Shown: positions 41,351 through 49,636 of the stretch, piece by piece
How positions within the stretch are numbered: position 1 is the stretch's first letter
Layout: every line of letters starts with the position of its first letter
Assembly (NCBI RefSeq): GCF_016464385.1
Contig: NZ_JADMLH010000007.1
Location: forward strand, 304,850 to 368,849
DNA from: Nucisporomicrobium flavum
GTDB lineage: Bacteria > Actinomycetota > Actinomycetes > Mycobacteriales > Micromonosporaceae
Length of the DNA: 64,000 nucleotides
Direction: 5' to 3'
Program-made: the position numbers and the translations under genes
The notes under the pieces: generated by a model
Database searches by the model: none
What the model was told of the DNA's origin: nothing
Seen by the model: the letters and a program-made list of their open reading frames with translations, nothing else

Positions 41351-43988
41351 GTCGACCGCCCAGCAGGTCGTCGAGGTCCGCGCCGCGCTGTCGCACGCGC
41401 TGGGCGCCGCCACCGACGCGCTCGAGGCCGCGCAGGCCGAGCACGAGGCGGCCCTGACCCGGCGGGCCCGGATCGTCGCGGCCGCCCGGGAACGGCGCCG
41501 CCGGCTCGCCCACGAACGTGACAAGCGCCTGCGGCAGATCGACGAGCAGCACGAACGCGACCTGGCGGAGCTGGCCGGGGCGGCCGCCGAGACCGCCCGC
41601 CTCGCCGCTCCGGGCGCCGCCGGAGCCCCGTGGTCGCGATGGCGGGCCACCCCGGCGGACTCCTCCGCGCCCGCGCCCGACCTGCGCGTCGGCGAGCTGC
41701 TGCTGCCGTACGACGGTGAGGTGCCCGCGCTGGTGCCGCTGCTCGACCGGGGACACGTGGTGGTCCGCGGCGACGACGCGACCGGCGACGACGTGGTGGC
41801 CGGGCTGCTGCTGCGCGCCATCGGCAGCGTCGAGCCGGGCCGGATCACGCTGACCGGGTACGACCCCGAGCAGCTGGGCGGCGGGCTGGCCGGTTTCGCC
41901 CCGCTCGCGCCCGCCGGGGTGCTGCAGTTCGTCGGGCCCGGCGGCCTCGGCGCGCTGCTCGACGAGCTCGTGGACCACGTCCGGCGGATCAACGAGACCG
42001 TGCTGGCCGGCGAGCACTCCTCGCTGCGGGAGCTGGCCGCCGCCACCGGGCGCCGGCCGGAGCCGTGGCGGGTGGCGATCCTGCTCGGCGCCGGGCGCCC
42101 GGACGAGCTGTCGCGGCACGAGCGCAGCCAGCTCGACCGGTTGCTGCGCACCGGCGCCGCGTGCGGGGTGCACCTGATCGTGCGGGACCTGCCGGTGAAC
42201 GGCGCCACGGGCGTGGAGGTCGTCGAAGCGGTTCCGGGTGACGACGCCCGATTGAGCGGGTGCGGTGCCCTGCCCGTACGCCTGGATCCGGGTCCGCCGC
42301 CCGCGGTCGTGACGCGCACGTGCCGGCAGATCGCCGACGCCGTGGCCGCGGGCCCGGCCCCCGTGGCGCTCGACAGCCTGCTGCCCGAGCACGAGTGGCA
42401 GCAGAGCTCCGCCCGTGCGCTGACCGCCCCGCTCGGCGACAGCCCGCAGGGCGCCCCGGTGCACGTGACGCTGTCCGACTATCCCCCGCACGCGCTGATC
42501 GCCGGCCCCTCCGGCACCGGCAAGACGAACCTGATCTACGCCTGGATGGGCGCGCTCGCCGCCCGCTACTCCCCCGCCGAGCTGGCGTTCTACCTGCTCG
42601 ACTTCAAGGAGGGCGTGTCGTTCGCCCGGTTCGCGCCGGGCCGCCGCGACCCCAGCTGGCTGCCGCACGTGCGCCTGGTCGGCCTGAACGTCAACACCGA
42701 CCGGGAGTTCGGCCTGGCGCTGCTGCGCTTCCTCGGCGCCGAGCTGCGCAGCCGGGCCGACGCGGCGAAGCGGCACGAGGTGACGAATCTGGCCGAGCTG
42801 CGCGCCGAGGACCCGGAGGGCAGCTGGCCCCGGATCGTGGCGGTGGTCGACGAGTTCCAGGTGCTGCTCGCCGGGCGCGACGCGGTCGCCGCGGAGGCCG
42901 TCGACCTGCTGGAGGACCTGGCCCGCCGGGGCCGCTCGCAGGGCATCCACCTGGTGCTGGCCAGCCAGGACGTGTCCGGCATCGAGGCGCTGTGGGGACG
43001 CCCGGCGCTGGTGGCCCAGTTCTCGCTGCGCATCGCCCTGCCCCGGGCGCGCCGGGTGCTGGCCGAGACGAACACGGCCGCCGACGTGCTGCCCCGTTAC
43101 CACGCCGTGGTCAACGCCGACTCCGGCGCGCTCGAGGCCAACCGGGTCGTGCGCGTGCCCGACGCCGGCAACCGGGAGCGGTGGAGCGCCCTGCAGCACC
43201 GGCTGTGGCGGCGCCGCCCGCCGGAGCTCCCGCCGCCGCGGCTCTTCGACGGTGACGCGATCCCGCGCCTCGACGACAGCCCGGACTTCCGTGACATCGG
43301 CGCCGCCGGCCCGGTGTCCGCGCCGGTGGTGCTGCTCGGCGAGACGATCGACGTGGCGGCCCGGTCGGCGCGCACGGTGCTGCGCCGGGCGCCGGGCCGC
43401 AACCTCGCGATCATGGGTACGCGCGTGGACGAGGCGTGCGCGGTGCTGCACACGGTGGCCCGCTCGCTGGCCGCGCAGTTCGAGCCGGGCGCGGCCCAGT
43501 TCGCCGTGGCCTGCCTCGACACCGACGCGAGCACCGCGGTCGAGGCGCTCAAGGGCGTGCTGCCCCCCGAGACCGGTTACTACGACGCCGACACGGTGGA
43601 GTTCCTGTTCGAGGACGCCGCCATCCGCGCGACCGAGGGCACCGCGGCGGACCGCCCGCTCTTCCTCCTGCTGTACGCGGTCGACGCCGCGCCCGGGCGC
43701 AACCCCGAGCTCCTGCGCCGGATCCTGCGGCAGGGTCCCGAGCGGCGGGTGCACGTCATCGGCTGGTGGCGCGGCGCGGCGCTGTTGCGCGACACGCTCG
43801 GCGGCCCCAGCTCGCGCACGGACGTGATCGGCGCTTGGGTCGCCCTGGACGTGCACGGCAGCGAGCTGTCGCCGTACTACCCGGGCCACGGATCGCCGGT
43901 CTGGTATCCGAGGCCGTGGCGGGCCCTGCACTTCGACCGCTCGGTGCACCGCGGCGCCGAGGTCATCATCCCCTATGGACCCTCATGA
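41343..43988 (+). CDS. FtsK/SpoIIIE-like ATPase with three ATPase-fold domains and N-terminal coiled coil
   Basis: 881 residues. A charged coiled coil (about 5-85) is followed by a first degenerate ATPase-like domain (about 115-340) without Walker A, a central FtsK/SpoIIIE domain with Walker A GPSGTGKT (about 388-395), Walker B RIVAVVDEFQ (about 497-506) and the sensor-like HLVLASQDVSG, and a third degenerate ATPase-like domain (about 660-870; RNLAIMGTRVDEACAVLHTVARSLA). Three tandem ATPase folds recall EccC of type VII secretion, though only the middle one looks active here. No membrane helices, so it may dock on the membrane protein encoded next. Its stop overlaps that gene as ATGA. Confidence 0.9.
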   Translation: MPESTAQQVVEVRAALSHALGAATDALEAAQAEHEAALTRRARIVAAARERRRRLAHERDKRLRQIDEQHERDLAELAGAAAETARLAAPGAAGAPWSRWRATPADSSAPAPDLRVGELLLPYDGEVPALVPLLDRGHVVVRGDDATGDDVVAGLLLRAIGSVEPGRITLTGYDPEQLGGGLAGFAPLAPAGVLQFVGPGGLGALLDELVDHVRRINETVLAGEHSSLRELAAATGRRPEPWRVAILLGAGRPDELSRHERSQLDRLLRTGAACGVHLIVRDLPVNGATGVEVVEAVPGDDARLSGCGALPVRLDPGPPPAVVTRTCRQIADAVAAGPAPVALDSLLPEHEWQQSSARALTAPLGDSPQGAPVHVTLSDYPPHALIAGPSGTGKTNLIYAWMGALAARYSPAELAFYLLDFKEGVSFARFAPGRRDPSWLPHVRLVGLNVNTDREFGLALLRFLGAELRSRADAAKRHEVTNLAELRAEDPEGSWPRIVAVVDEFQVLLAGRDAVAAEAVDLLEDLARRGRSQGIHLVLASQDVSGIEALWGRPALVAQFSLRIALPRARRVLAETNTAADVLPRYHAVVNADSGALEANRVVRVPDAGNRERWSALQHRLWRRRPPELPPPRLFDGDAIPRLDDSPDFRDIGAAGPVSAPVVLLGETIDVAARSARTVLRRAPGRNLAIMGTRVDEACAVLHTVARSLAAQFEPGAAQFAVACLDTDASTAVEALKGVLPPETGYYDADTVEFLFEDAAIRATEGTAADRPLFLLLYAVDAAPGRNPELLRRILRQGPERRVHVIGWWRGAALLRDTLGGPSSRTDVIGAWVALDVHGSELSPYYPGHGSPVWYPRPWRALHFDRSVHRGAEVIIPYGPS

Positions 43989-44755
43989 CGATCTCCGACG
44001 CCGACGGCACGCTGGAACGCCGTACCCCCGACTACCGCAGCGTGCTGCGTAAGCTGACCAACCTGGACGACGAGGCGGCCGCACACCGCGCCGAGGCGCA
44101 CACCTGGCACGACACCCGCGCCCGTGAGGCCGACGAGGCGGTCCACGCGGCCGACCAGCGCATCCGCGAGGCGCAGGCGGCGGTCCGCGCCGCGCAACGG
44201 CACCGCGACGAGGTCGACGCGCAGGTCGCCGGGCTGTGGGCGGAGTTCGCGCACAAGGTGGGCCGGATCGCCGACCGGTTCGGCCAGGCACCCCAGCCGA
44301 CGGTTCCCCGCCAGCGGGACCGGGACGCGGACGACTATCTGCAGGAGGCGGCGACGACCGCCGCATGGACGCCGCCGACCAAGCCGCTGAAGGGCGCCAC
44401 CCTGCTGTACGCGGGCCTCGGCGCGCTCGGCGGGGCGCTGGGCCTCGCCGCGTGGTCGCTGCTGCGCTGGGCGGGCCGGGAGGGCGGCGGTGACCTGGCG
44501 GTGGGGCTGCCTGTGGTGGCGCTGGTCGTCGCCCTGCTCGGCCCCATCCTCGCGGTGATCACGGCCAAGCGGGTGGCGGACCGCAGCGGCAACCCCCTCG
44601 ACGCCTCCGCGGTCGCCACCGTGCTCATCGCCGCGCTGATCACGGCCGGCCTGATCCTGGCCGCCGTCCGCGGCAACTCCCCCGGCGGCCGAGCCGGGAC
44701 CAGCACCGCTGGGCCGTCCGCGGCCGCCGTCCGCGGCGACACGCCCGGCGGCTGA
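43985..44755 (+). CDS. Coiled-coil membrane protein, last gene of FtsK-like operon
   Basis: 256 residues. A long charged coiled coil (about 30-95; READEAVHAADQRIREAQAAVRAAQRHRDEVDAQV split in the sequence) precedes three membrane helices (about 140-160, 170-195, 215-230) and a short Gly/Ser-rich tail. It overlaps the ATPase stop by 4 bases (ATGA). It could recruit the soluble FtsK-like ATPase to the membrane through coiled-coil pairing; this is inferred from layout only. Confidence 0.8.
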   Translation: MTISDADGTLERRTPDYRSVLRKLTNLDDEAAAHRAEAHTWHDTRAREADEAVHAADQRIREAQAAVRAAQRHRDEVDAQVAGLWAEFAHKVGRIADRFGQAPQPTVPRQRDRDADDYLQEAATTAAWTPPTKPLKGATLLYAGLGALGGALGLAAWSLLRWAGREGGGDLAVGLPVVALVVALLGPILAVITAKRVADRSGNPLDASAVATVLIAALITAGLILAAVRGNSPGGRAGTSTAGPSAAAVRGDTPGG

Positions 44756-44769
44756 GCCGGGCGGCTCAG
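44752..44769. terminator. Bidirectional hairpin over two convergent stops
   Basis: CTGAGCC and GGCTCAG pair across a 4-base loop and cover the stop codons of both the FtsK-like operon (plus) and the JmjC/cupin gene (minus). Confidence 0.6.
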
Positions 44770-46013
44770 GCGGGGACCAGCACCGCCTCGCGCAGCAGGC
44801 GGCGGGCCAGCACCAGGCGGTCGGCGTCGTCGTCGAGGCCGGGCAGGTCGCCGACCCGGTGCCCGCCGCCGTCGAGGGCGGTGCGCACGGCCTGCTCACA
44901 GTACGCGGGGAACCGCAGCGTGCGCCCCAGGAGCTGCAGCACCACGTGCTCGGGGCCGTCCGCGCGCAGGGTCCAGCGCAGCTCGTGGCGTACGGTCACC
45001 CGGTCGTCGGCGGTCAGCCGCTCGGCGAAGGTGAGCTGGGCCAGCGGGCGTACCGGCTCGGGGCGCTGCGCCGGCCAGGCCCGGGCCCGCAGCCGCTCGG
45101 CCACCTCGGCCGGGTCGGCGGTGAGCAGCCAGTCGCGCAGCGCGGAAACCGTCCGGGTCAGTTCGTCGGCCACCTGGTCCGGGTCCGCCACGTCCATGCC
45201 GTACGGCAGGGTCGCGCGCAGACGCTGGTCCTGGGCGGCGAGGTGGAGCAGCTCCTCGACGAGGGCGTACCGGGTCAGCGCCCGTACGCCGAAGGTCAGG
45301 TGCAGCGACCGCTCCCCTTGCGCCTCGGCCGAGTGCAGCCAGCCGCGCGGCAGGTAGAGGGCGTCGCCCGGGCTGAGGACCACGTCCAGCGTGGCCGGCC
45401 CGTCGGCGACGGCGCCCACCTCGTCGGCCCGGCCGCCCCAGGTCTGGCGCTCGAGCGGCTCGGGCAGCACCGGCTCGTGCACCCGCCAGCGCTTGGTGCC
45501 GTCGACCTGCAGCACGAACACGTCATGGGTGTCGTAGTGGGTCGCGAAGCCCTTGTTGCCCGCCGGGGTCAGATATGCGTTGACCTGCAGCGGCTGGCGC
45601 AGCTCCGCGCCGAGGCGGCGGGCGTACTCGATCAGCGGCGGCCAGATGCGGTGCAGGCCCTGGAGCACGAGCGTGGCGCCGTCGGCGTACAGGCGCATGA
45701 CCTTGTCGTCGACGACCTGGTCGCCGATCTCCGCGCCGGCGCCGCCGGAGCCGGTGAAGGCCGAGGCGGGCAGCACGGTGCCCTGGTTGGCGACGCGCAG
45801 GAACGGCGTGCGCAGGCCGCGCTCGCTGAGCAGCTCGTCGACCGCGTCCGGTGAGAGCAGGTCCAGGAAGCCGTCCGGGCCGGCGAGTTCGTCGGCCCGG
45901 GTGAGCAGCGGCTGCCGTCCCCAGTACGCCTCGGCGAACTTCGCCGGGTCGACGGCGATGGCCCGGGACAGAGCCGGGCGGCGGTCGCCGCCGCCCGGCG
46001 TGGGGCGCGTCAT
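44766..46013 (-). CDS. JmjC/cupin-type 2-oxoglutarate oxygenase (ribosomal-oxygenase-like)
   Basis: 415 residues of the cupin_4/JmjC family that includes YcfD and the human MINA53/NO66 hydroxylases. The Fe(II) triad reads as His159-x-Asp161 (FATHYDTHDVFVLQ) and distal His227 (YLPRGWLHSAEA); the core strands LQVNAYLTPAGNKG and the C-terminal dimer and winged-helix-like parts are present. Known members hydroxylate Arg or His side chains in ribosomal proteins. Here the gene starts 11 bases after the stop of a repetitive Gly/Asp peptide gene on the same strand, so that peptide is a likely substrate. The ATG at 46013 fits the family start. Confidence 0.93.
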   Translation of the reverse strand: MTRPTPGGGDRRPALSRAIAVDPAKFAEAYWGRQPLLTRADELAGPDGFLDLLSPDAVDELLSERGLRTPFLRVANQGTVLPASAFTGSGGAGAEIGDQVVDDKVMRLYADGATLVLQGLHRIWPPLIEYARRLGAELRQPLQVNAYLTPAGNKGFATHYDTHDVFVLQVDGTKRWRVHEPVLPEPLERQTWGGRADEVGAVADGPATLDVVLSPGDALYLPRGWLHSAEAQGERSLHLTFGVRALTRYALVEELLHLAAQDQRLRATLPYGMDVADPDQVADELTRTVSALRDWLLTADPAEVAERLRARAWPAQRPEPVRPLAQLTFAERLTADDRVTVRHELRWTLRADGPEHVVLQLLGRTLRFPAYCEQAVRTALDGGGHRVGDLPGLDDDADRLVLARRLLREAVLVPA

Positions 46014-46024
46014 CGCAGCGAGCC

Positions 46025-46296
46025 TCAGGAGGCGCTGCCGTCGGCACCACCGTCGTGGCCACCCGGGTTCGCGCCGCCGTCCGCGGGGCCCTCACCCGAG
46101 GCGCCGCCGTCGGCACCACCGTCGTGGCCGTTCGGGTCCGCGCCGCCGTCGGCCAGGCCCTCGCCCGAGGCGCTGCCGTCGGCACCGCCGTCGTGGCCGC
46201 CCGGGTTCGCGCCGCCGTCCGCGGGACCCTCCCCGCCGGCACCGCCGTCCGCGCCACCGTCGTGGCCGCCCGGGTTGGCGCCGCCGTCGGCCACGC
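46025..46296 (-). repeat. 69-bp tandem repeat, four copies, coding
   Basis: The peptide gene is built of 69-base units in frame, each with CCACCGTCGTGGCC and GCGCCGCCGTC segments on the plus strand. Differences between units are mostly silent or conservative (G/S, N/D, P/V/L), which suggests selection on the encoded repeat. Confidence 0.85.
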
Positions 46297-46348
46297 CCTC
46301 GCCGGTAACGCCGCTGCCGCCGGTGATGTCGTCGTCGCTGAGTCGCAT
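46025..46348 (-). CDS. Gly/Asp-rich repeat peptide, candidate substrate of the JmjC oxygenase
   Basis: 107 residues. A short N-terminal segment (MRLSDDDITGGSGVTGEG) is followed by four repeats of 23 residues, the last cut to 20. Each repeat reads ADGGANPGGHDGGADG with small changes and ends in A(G/S)GEG, giving exactly one His, one Pro and one Asn or Asp at fixed positions per repeat. The ATG has GAAGGGG 7 bases upstream. No signal peptide and no Cys. The layout, leader-like start, repeated core and a protein-hydroxylase gene directly downstream, is that of a modified-peptide precursor. Function unknown. Confidence 0.8.
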   Translation of the reverse strand: MRLSDDDITGGSGVTGEGVADGGANPGGHDGGADGGAGGEGPADGGANPGGHDGGADGSASGEGLADGGADPNGHDGGADGGASGEGPADGGANPGGHDGGADGSAS

Positions 46349-46403
46349 GCTGGTTCCCCTTCGTCGGTGGAAGGTTCCCCCGGTACCCGGTTTCGATCAC
46401 CCC

Positions 46404-46409
46404 TAATCT
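46404..46409 (+). promoter_or_regulatory. -10 hexamer TAATCT for DUF72 gene
   Basis: TAATCT lies 15 bases before the GTG at 46425, so the leader is very short. Confidence 0.5.
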
Positions 46410-46424
46410 GGCAACCCTGGCGGT

Positions 46425-47186
46425 GTGCTGGTGATGGGCACCTCAGGGTGGCAGTACAAGGACTGGCGACCGCCGAAGGGTGGCGACAGCTCCCGGCCGT
46501 ACCTGTATCCGGAGGGGTTGCCGCAGCGGCTCTGGCTGGAGCATTTCGCCGGGGCGTTCGCCACCGTGGAGATCAACAACGCCTTCTACCGGCTGCCGGA
46601 ACGCGACACGTTCGCCCAGTGGCGCGCCCGCACCCCGGACGACTTCTGCTTCGCGGTGAAGATGAGCCGCTACCTGACCCACATCAAGCGGCTGAAGGAG
46701 CCCGAGGAGCCGGTGGCCCGTTTCCTGGGCCGCGCCGAGGCCCTGGGCGACAAGCTGGGCCCGGTGCTGATCCAGCTGCCGCCGACGCTGCAGGCCGACG
46801 CCGCGGCGCTCGACCGGACGCTGTCGCTGTTCCCGCGTACGGTCAAGGTGGCGGTCGAGCCGCGGCATGACAGCTGGTGGACCGATGAGATCCGCGACGT
46901 GCTCGAACGGCACAACGCGGCGCTGTCCTGGGCGGACCGCAAGGGGCGGCCGGTGACCCCGCTGTGGCTCACCGCCGACTTCGGCTACCTGCGGATGCAC
47001 GAGGGACGGGCGAACCCCTGGCCGCACTACGGGCGTTCGGCTCTGGCCACGTGGCTGGACCGGCTGCCGGACCTGCCCACGTACGTGTATTTCAACAACG
47101 ACCCCGGTGGCGCGGCCATCACCGACGCCGTCGCGATGGCCGCGCAGGCCCGCCGCCGTGGTCTCGAGGTGACCCGGACCCCGTAG
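46425..47186 (+). CDS. DUF72 domain protein (YecE-like)
   Basis: 253 residues of the DUF72 TIM-barrel family: GTSGWQYKDW at the start, FATVEINNAFYRLP, FCFAVKMSRYLTHIKRL, VEPRHDSWW and YVYFNNDPGG near the end. The family has no proven reaction. GTG at 46425 or ATG at 46434 may be the start. The stop codon TAG forms part of the -10 hexamer of the next gene. A second DUF72 protein lies 2 kb downstream on the other strand. Confidence 0.92.
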   Translation: MLVMGTSGWQYKDWRPPKGGDSSRPYLYPEGLPQRLWLEHFAGAFATVEINNAFYRLPERDTFAQWRARTPDDFCFAVKMSRYLTHIKRLKEPEEPVARFLGRAEALGDKLGPVLIQLPPTLQADAAALDRTLSLFPRTVKVAVEPRHDSWWTDEIRDVLERHNAALSWADRKGRPVTPLWLTADFGYLRMHEGRANPWPHYGRSALATWLDRLPDLPTYVYFNNDPGGAAITDAVAMAAQARRRGLEVTRTP

Positions 47187-47189
47187 GCT
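47184..47189 (+). promoter_or_regulatory. -10 hexamer TAGGCT, leaderless, for class IV aminotransferase
   Basis: TAGGCT includes the stop codon of the preceding gene and is followed by 7 bases and the ATG at 47197. Confidence 0.65.
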
Positions 47190-47196
47190 GGCACTG

Positions 47197-47979
47197 ATGG
47201 ACGTGGAGCTGAATGGGCGGGCGCCCGGCGTCGCCGAGCTGCACCGGCTGATCGCGAGCAACTACGGGCACTACACCTCCCTGCAGGTGCGCGACGGGCG
47301 GGTCCGCGGCCTCGCGCTGCACCTGGCCCGGCTCGCCGACGGGGCCGAGGAGCTGTTCGGGCACCGGGTCGGCGTCGAGGAGGAGCACCGCCTGCTCGGG
47401 CTGATCCGGCACGCGCTGGGCCGCACCCGGAACGCGTCCGTACGGGTGACCCTGGTCCCCGGCCCGGGCGGTGACGAGGGCCCGCCGGACGTGCTCGTGA
47501 CCGTTTCCGATCCCGCGCCCGAGCCGGCCGGACCGCCGCTGCGGGTGCAGACGGTGACGTACGAGCGGGACCTGCCCGAGCACAAGCACCGTGGCACGTT
47601 CATGCTCGACTACCACGTCCGGGAGGCGCGCCTGGCGGGCTTCGACGACCGCCTCTTCATCGGCCGTGACGGCGGGGTCCGCGAGGGCACCTCGTGGAAC
47701 CTCGCGCTGTGGGACGGCGAGCAGGTCGTCTGGCCGGTCGCGCCGGTCATGCGGGGCATCACGATGGTGCTGCTGCAGATCGCCATGACGATGAACGGCA
47801 CGCCGTGGACGCTGCGCCCGGTCGACGGCGCGGACCTGGCGTCGTTCGCGGGTGCGGCCGCGCTGAGCTCGGCCGGGATCCGGGCGATCGGCAGCATCGA
47901 CGAGCTGCCGCTGGCAGATGCGCCGCTGACCAAAGTGCTCGCCGAGACGTGGGCGGAGGTGCCGTGGGACGAGCTGTAG
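47197..47979 (+). CDS. Class IV aminotransferase (ADC lyase/BCAT fold)
   Basis: A 260-residue PLP enzyme. The likely Schiff-base lysine is Lys130 (LPEHKHRGTFMLDYHVREA) and the cofactor-binding Glu163/Asn168 lie in GGVREGTSWNLAL. It is related to aminodeoxychorismate lyase, branched-chain and D-amino acid aminotransferases, but the motif spacing does not pick one. The start is leaderless; the end overlaps the next gene by 16 bases. Confidence 0.9.
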   Translation: MDVELNGRAPGVAELHRLIASNYGHYTSLQVRDGRVRGLALHLARLADGAEELFGHRVGVEEEHRLLGLIRHALGRTRNASVRVTLVPGPGGDEGPPDVLVTVSDPAPEPAGPPLRVQTVTYERDLPEHKHRGTFMLDYHVREARLAGFDDRLFIGRDGGVREGTSWNLALWDGEQVVWPVAPVMRGITMVLLQIAMTMNGTPWTLRPVDGADLASFAGAAALSSAGIRAIGSIDELPLADAPLTKVLAETWAEVPWDEL

Positions 47980-48692
47980 CCGTACGCCCCGTCGTCGGCG
48001 CGGCGGCCCTGAGCGCGGCCGCGACAGCGTTCCTCTTCGTCGGCGCCCGGGTCGTCCAGCGGCAGGCCGACGCCCACGGCATCGTGGTCGCCGGCTACGC
48101 CCCGGACCGCACCGGCCTCTGCGAGCCCCACGTCAGCTGCCTGCCCGCCGGCACCGCGACGACCGTGGCGCAGGGCCTGGTGCTCGTCGCCGCCTTCGTC
48201 CCGGTGCTGGTCGGGCTGGTCCTCGGCGTCCCGCTGACGGCCCGGTCCGCCCCCGTCGCCCCAGCGCTGGCCGTCGGCGTCGGCTGCACGGCGGTCGTGG
48301 CCGTCGCGTTCCGGCTGGTGGCGGCCCGGTACGCGCTGGTCGTCGACGGTCCCGGCCTCGGGCTGCTCCGCGAGCTGCACAAGAACAGCGTCGCGTTCAT
48401 GGTGATGCAGACGGTCTTCGTCATCGCGCTGGCCCACGTCCTGCGCCGGGCGGGGTGCCGGAGCCTGCCCACCCTGGCGGTGTGCGTCGTGGCCTGGCCC
48501 GCGGCGATCGTCGTCGCGCAGGTCGGTGGCCTGGTGCTGGGGATGCTGGCCTACCTGCTGACGTCGTGGTCCGACGGGCTGTCCGCGATGCTCGGCACGC
48601 AGACGGAGGACGAGACCGCGGCCTTCGCGGCGCTGGCCCTCGCCGGGTGCACCGCCGTCACCGTGGTCGCCGGCCGCCGGAGGACCCGCTAG
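47964..48692 (+). CDS. Membrane protein of unknown function
   Basis: 242 residues with five or six membrane helices (PVVGAAALSAAATAFLFVGARV, TTVAQGLVLVAAFVPVLVGLVLG, LAVGVGCTAVVAVAF, VMQTVFVIALAHVL, VVAWPAAIVVAQVGGLVLGMLAYLL). Cys51 and Cys57-like positions in GLCEPHVSCLPAG could form an external disulfide. GTG at 47964 has GGAGG 4 bases upstream and lies inside the aminotransferase gene. Its stop shares CTAG with the stop of the opposing DUF72 gene. No family recognised. Confidence 0.75.
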   Translation: MGRAVAVRPVVGAAALSAAATAFLFVGARVVQRQADAHGIVVAGYAPDRTGLCEPHVSCLPAGTATTVAQGLVLVAAFVPVLVGLVLGVPLTARSAPVAPALAVGVGCTAVVAVAFRLVAARYALVVDGPGLGLLRELHKNSVAFMVMQTVFVIALAHVLRRAGCRSLPTLAVCVVAWPAAIVVAQVGGLVLGMLAYLLTSWSDGLSAMLGTQTEDETAAFAALALAGCTAVTVVAGRRRTR

Positions 48693-49564
48693 TCGTCCTC
48701 GTCGAGCAGGCCGATCAACGTCGTGGCGTTGCGCTGGGCGTAATCGGAGTAGCAATTGTTCATGAACACCTGGGTCCGCTCGGTCTCCCCGGCGAGCGCC
48801 CGCAGCTTCGGCGCCCACTCCCGCAGCTCTTTGGCGGAGTAGTCGTAGCCGAACTTCTCGTGGATGTCCTTGCTGGTCCACTTGTCGCTGTGGCCGTGGA
48901 AGCGGACGACGGCCAGGTCGGCGGTGGCGGCCACGATCGGCGGCACCGAGGATTTGTGGCCCTGCGGCATGTCCACGCAGACCAGCGGGAGCTCGTGCCT
49001 GCGCAGGAACTCGAGCGTCTCCTCGGCGTTGTCGCCGTCGAACCAGGACGCGTTGCGGAATTCGAAGACCGGGCGCAGCGGCTTGCAGCGGGCCACGACC
49101 TCGCGCAGGTAGTCCTTGTTCGACCGGCGGATGCCCCACCACGGCGGGAACTGGAACAGCAACGCCCCGAGCTTGCCGGCCTCGACGAGCGGGTCCAGCG
49201 CCGTCAGGAAACGGGTCCAGATCTCCTCGTACGTCTGCGGCGGCAGGTCCTGCGGGTAGACGTTCTTCTTGTCGGTCTCGGGCCGCAGGTCCTTGTAGAT
49301 CGCCGAGACCTTGGTGGGGTGGCCGGTCAGCATGCTGAAGGCCTTGATGTTGAACGTGAAGCCGTCCGGCGTGCGCTGCGCCCACAGCTTCGTGGTCTGC
49401 TCGGCGGGCGGCCCGTAGTACGTCGAGTCGACCTCGACCACCGGGAACTGCTTCGCGTAGTAGGCGAGGCGCTTCTCCGCGGTGTCGGCGGACGCCGGGT
49501 ACCACCCCGACTCGAGCAGCGTCTTGTCGGTCCACGAGGCCGTGCCGACCTGGATCTCACCCAT
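48689..49564 (-). CDS. DUF72 domain protein (second copy)
   Basis: 291 residues of the DUF72 family but only distantly like the first copy: MGEIQVGTASWTDKTLLESGWYP split over the start, VVEVDSTYYGPP, FTFNIKAFSMLTGHPTK, FEFRNASWF and QVFMNNCYSDYAQRNA. It keeps the same barrel features. The ATG is 6 bases after TAGCTT (minus strand), leaderless. It converges with the membrane protein gene by a shared CTAG. Confidence 0.92.
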   Translation of the reverse strand: MGEIQVGTASWTDKTLLESGWYPASADTAEKRLAYYAKQFPVVEVDSTYYGPPAEQTTKLWAQRTPDGFTFNIKAFSMLTGHPTKVSAIYKDLRPETDKKNVYPQDLPPQTYEEIWTRFLTALDPLVEAGKLGALLFQFPPWWGIRRSNKDYLREVVARCKPLRPVFEFRNASWFDGDNAEETLEFLRRHELPLVCVDMPQGHKSSVPPIVAATADLAVVRFHGHSDKWTSKDIHEKFGYDYSAKELREWAPKLRALAGETERTQVFMNNCYSDYAQRNATTLIGLLDEDD

Positions 49565-49570
49565 GAGCTC

Positions 49571-49576
49571 AAGCTA
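49571..49576 (-). promoter_or_regulatory. -10 hexamer TAGCTT, leaderless, for second DUF72 gene
   Basis: On the minus strand TAGCTT lies 6 bases before the ATG at 49564. Confidence 0.58.
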
Positions 49577-49590
49577 GCGCCGATACGAGC

Positions 49591-49621
49591 GGTCCGCCGC
49601 CTTCGACGAGGGCGGCGGACC
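49591..49621 (-). terminator. 11-bp hairpin after DksA/TraR gene
   Basis: GGTCCGCCGCC and GGCGGCGGACC pair perfectly across a 9-base loop, 15 bases past the stop of the DksA/TraR gene. Confidence 0.85.
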
Positions 49622-49636
49622 GGATCGGCGTCGTGG

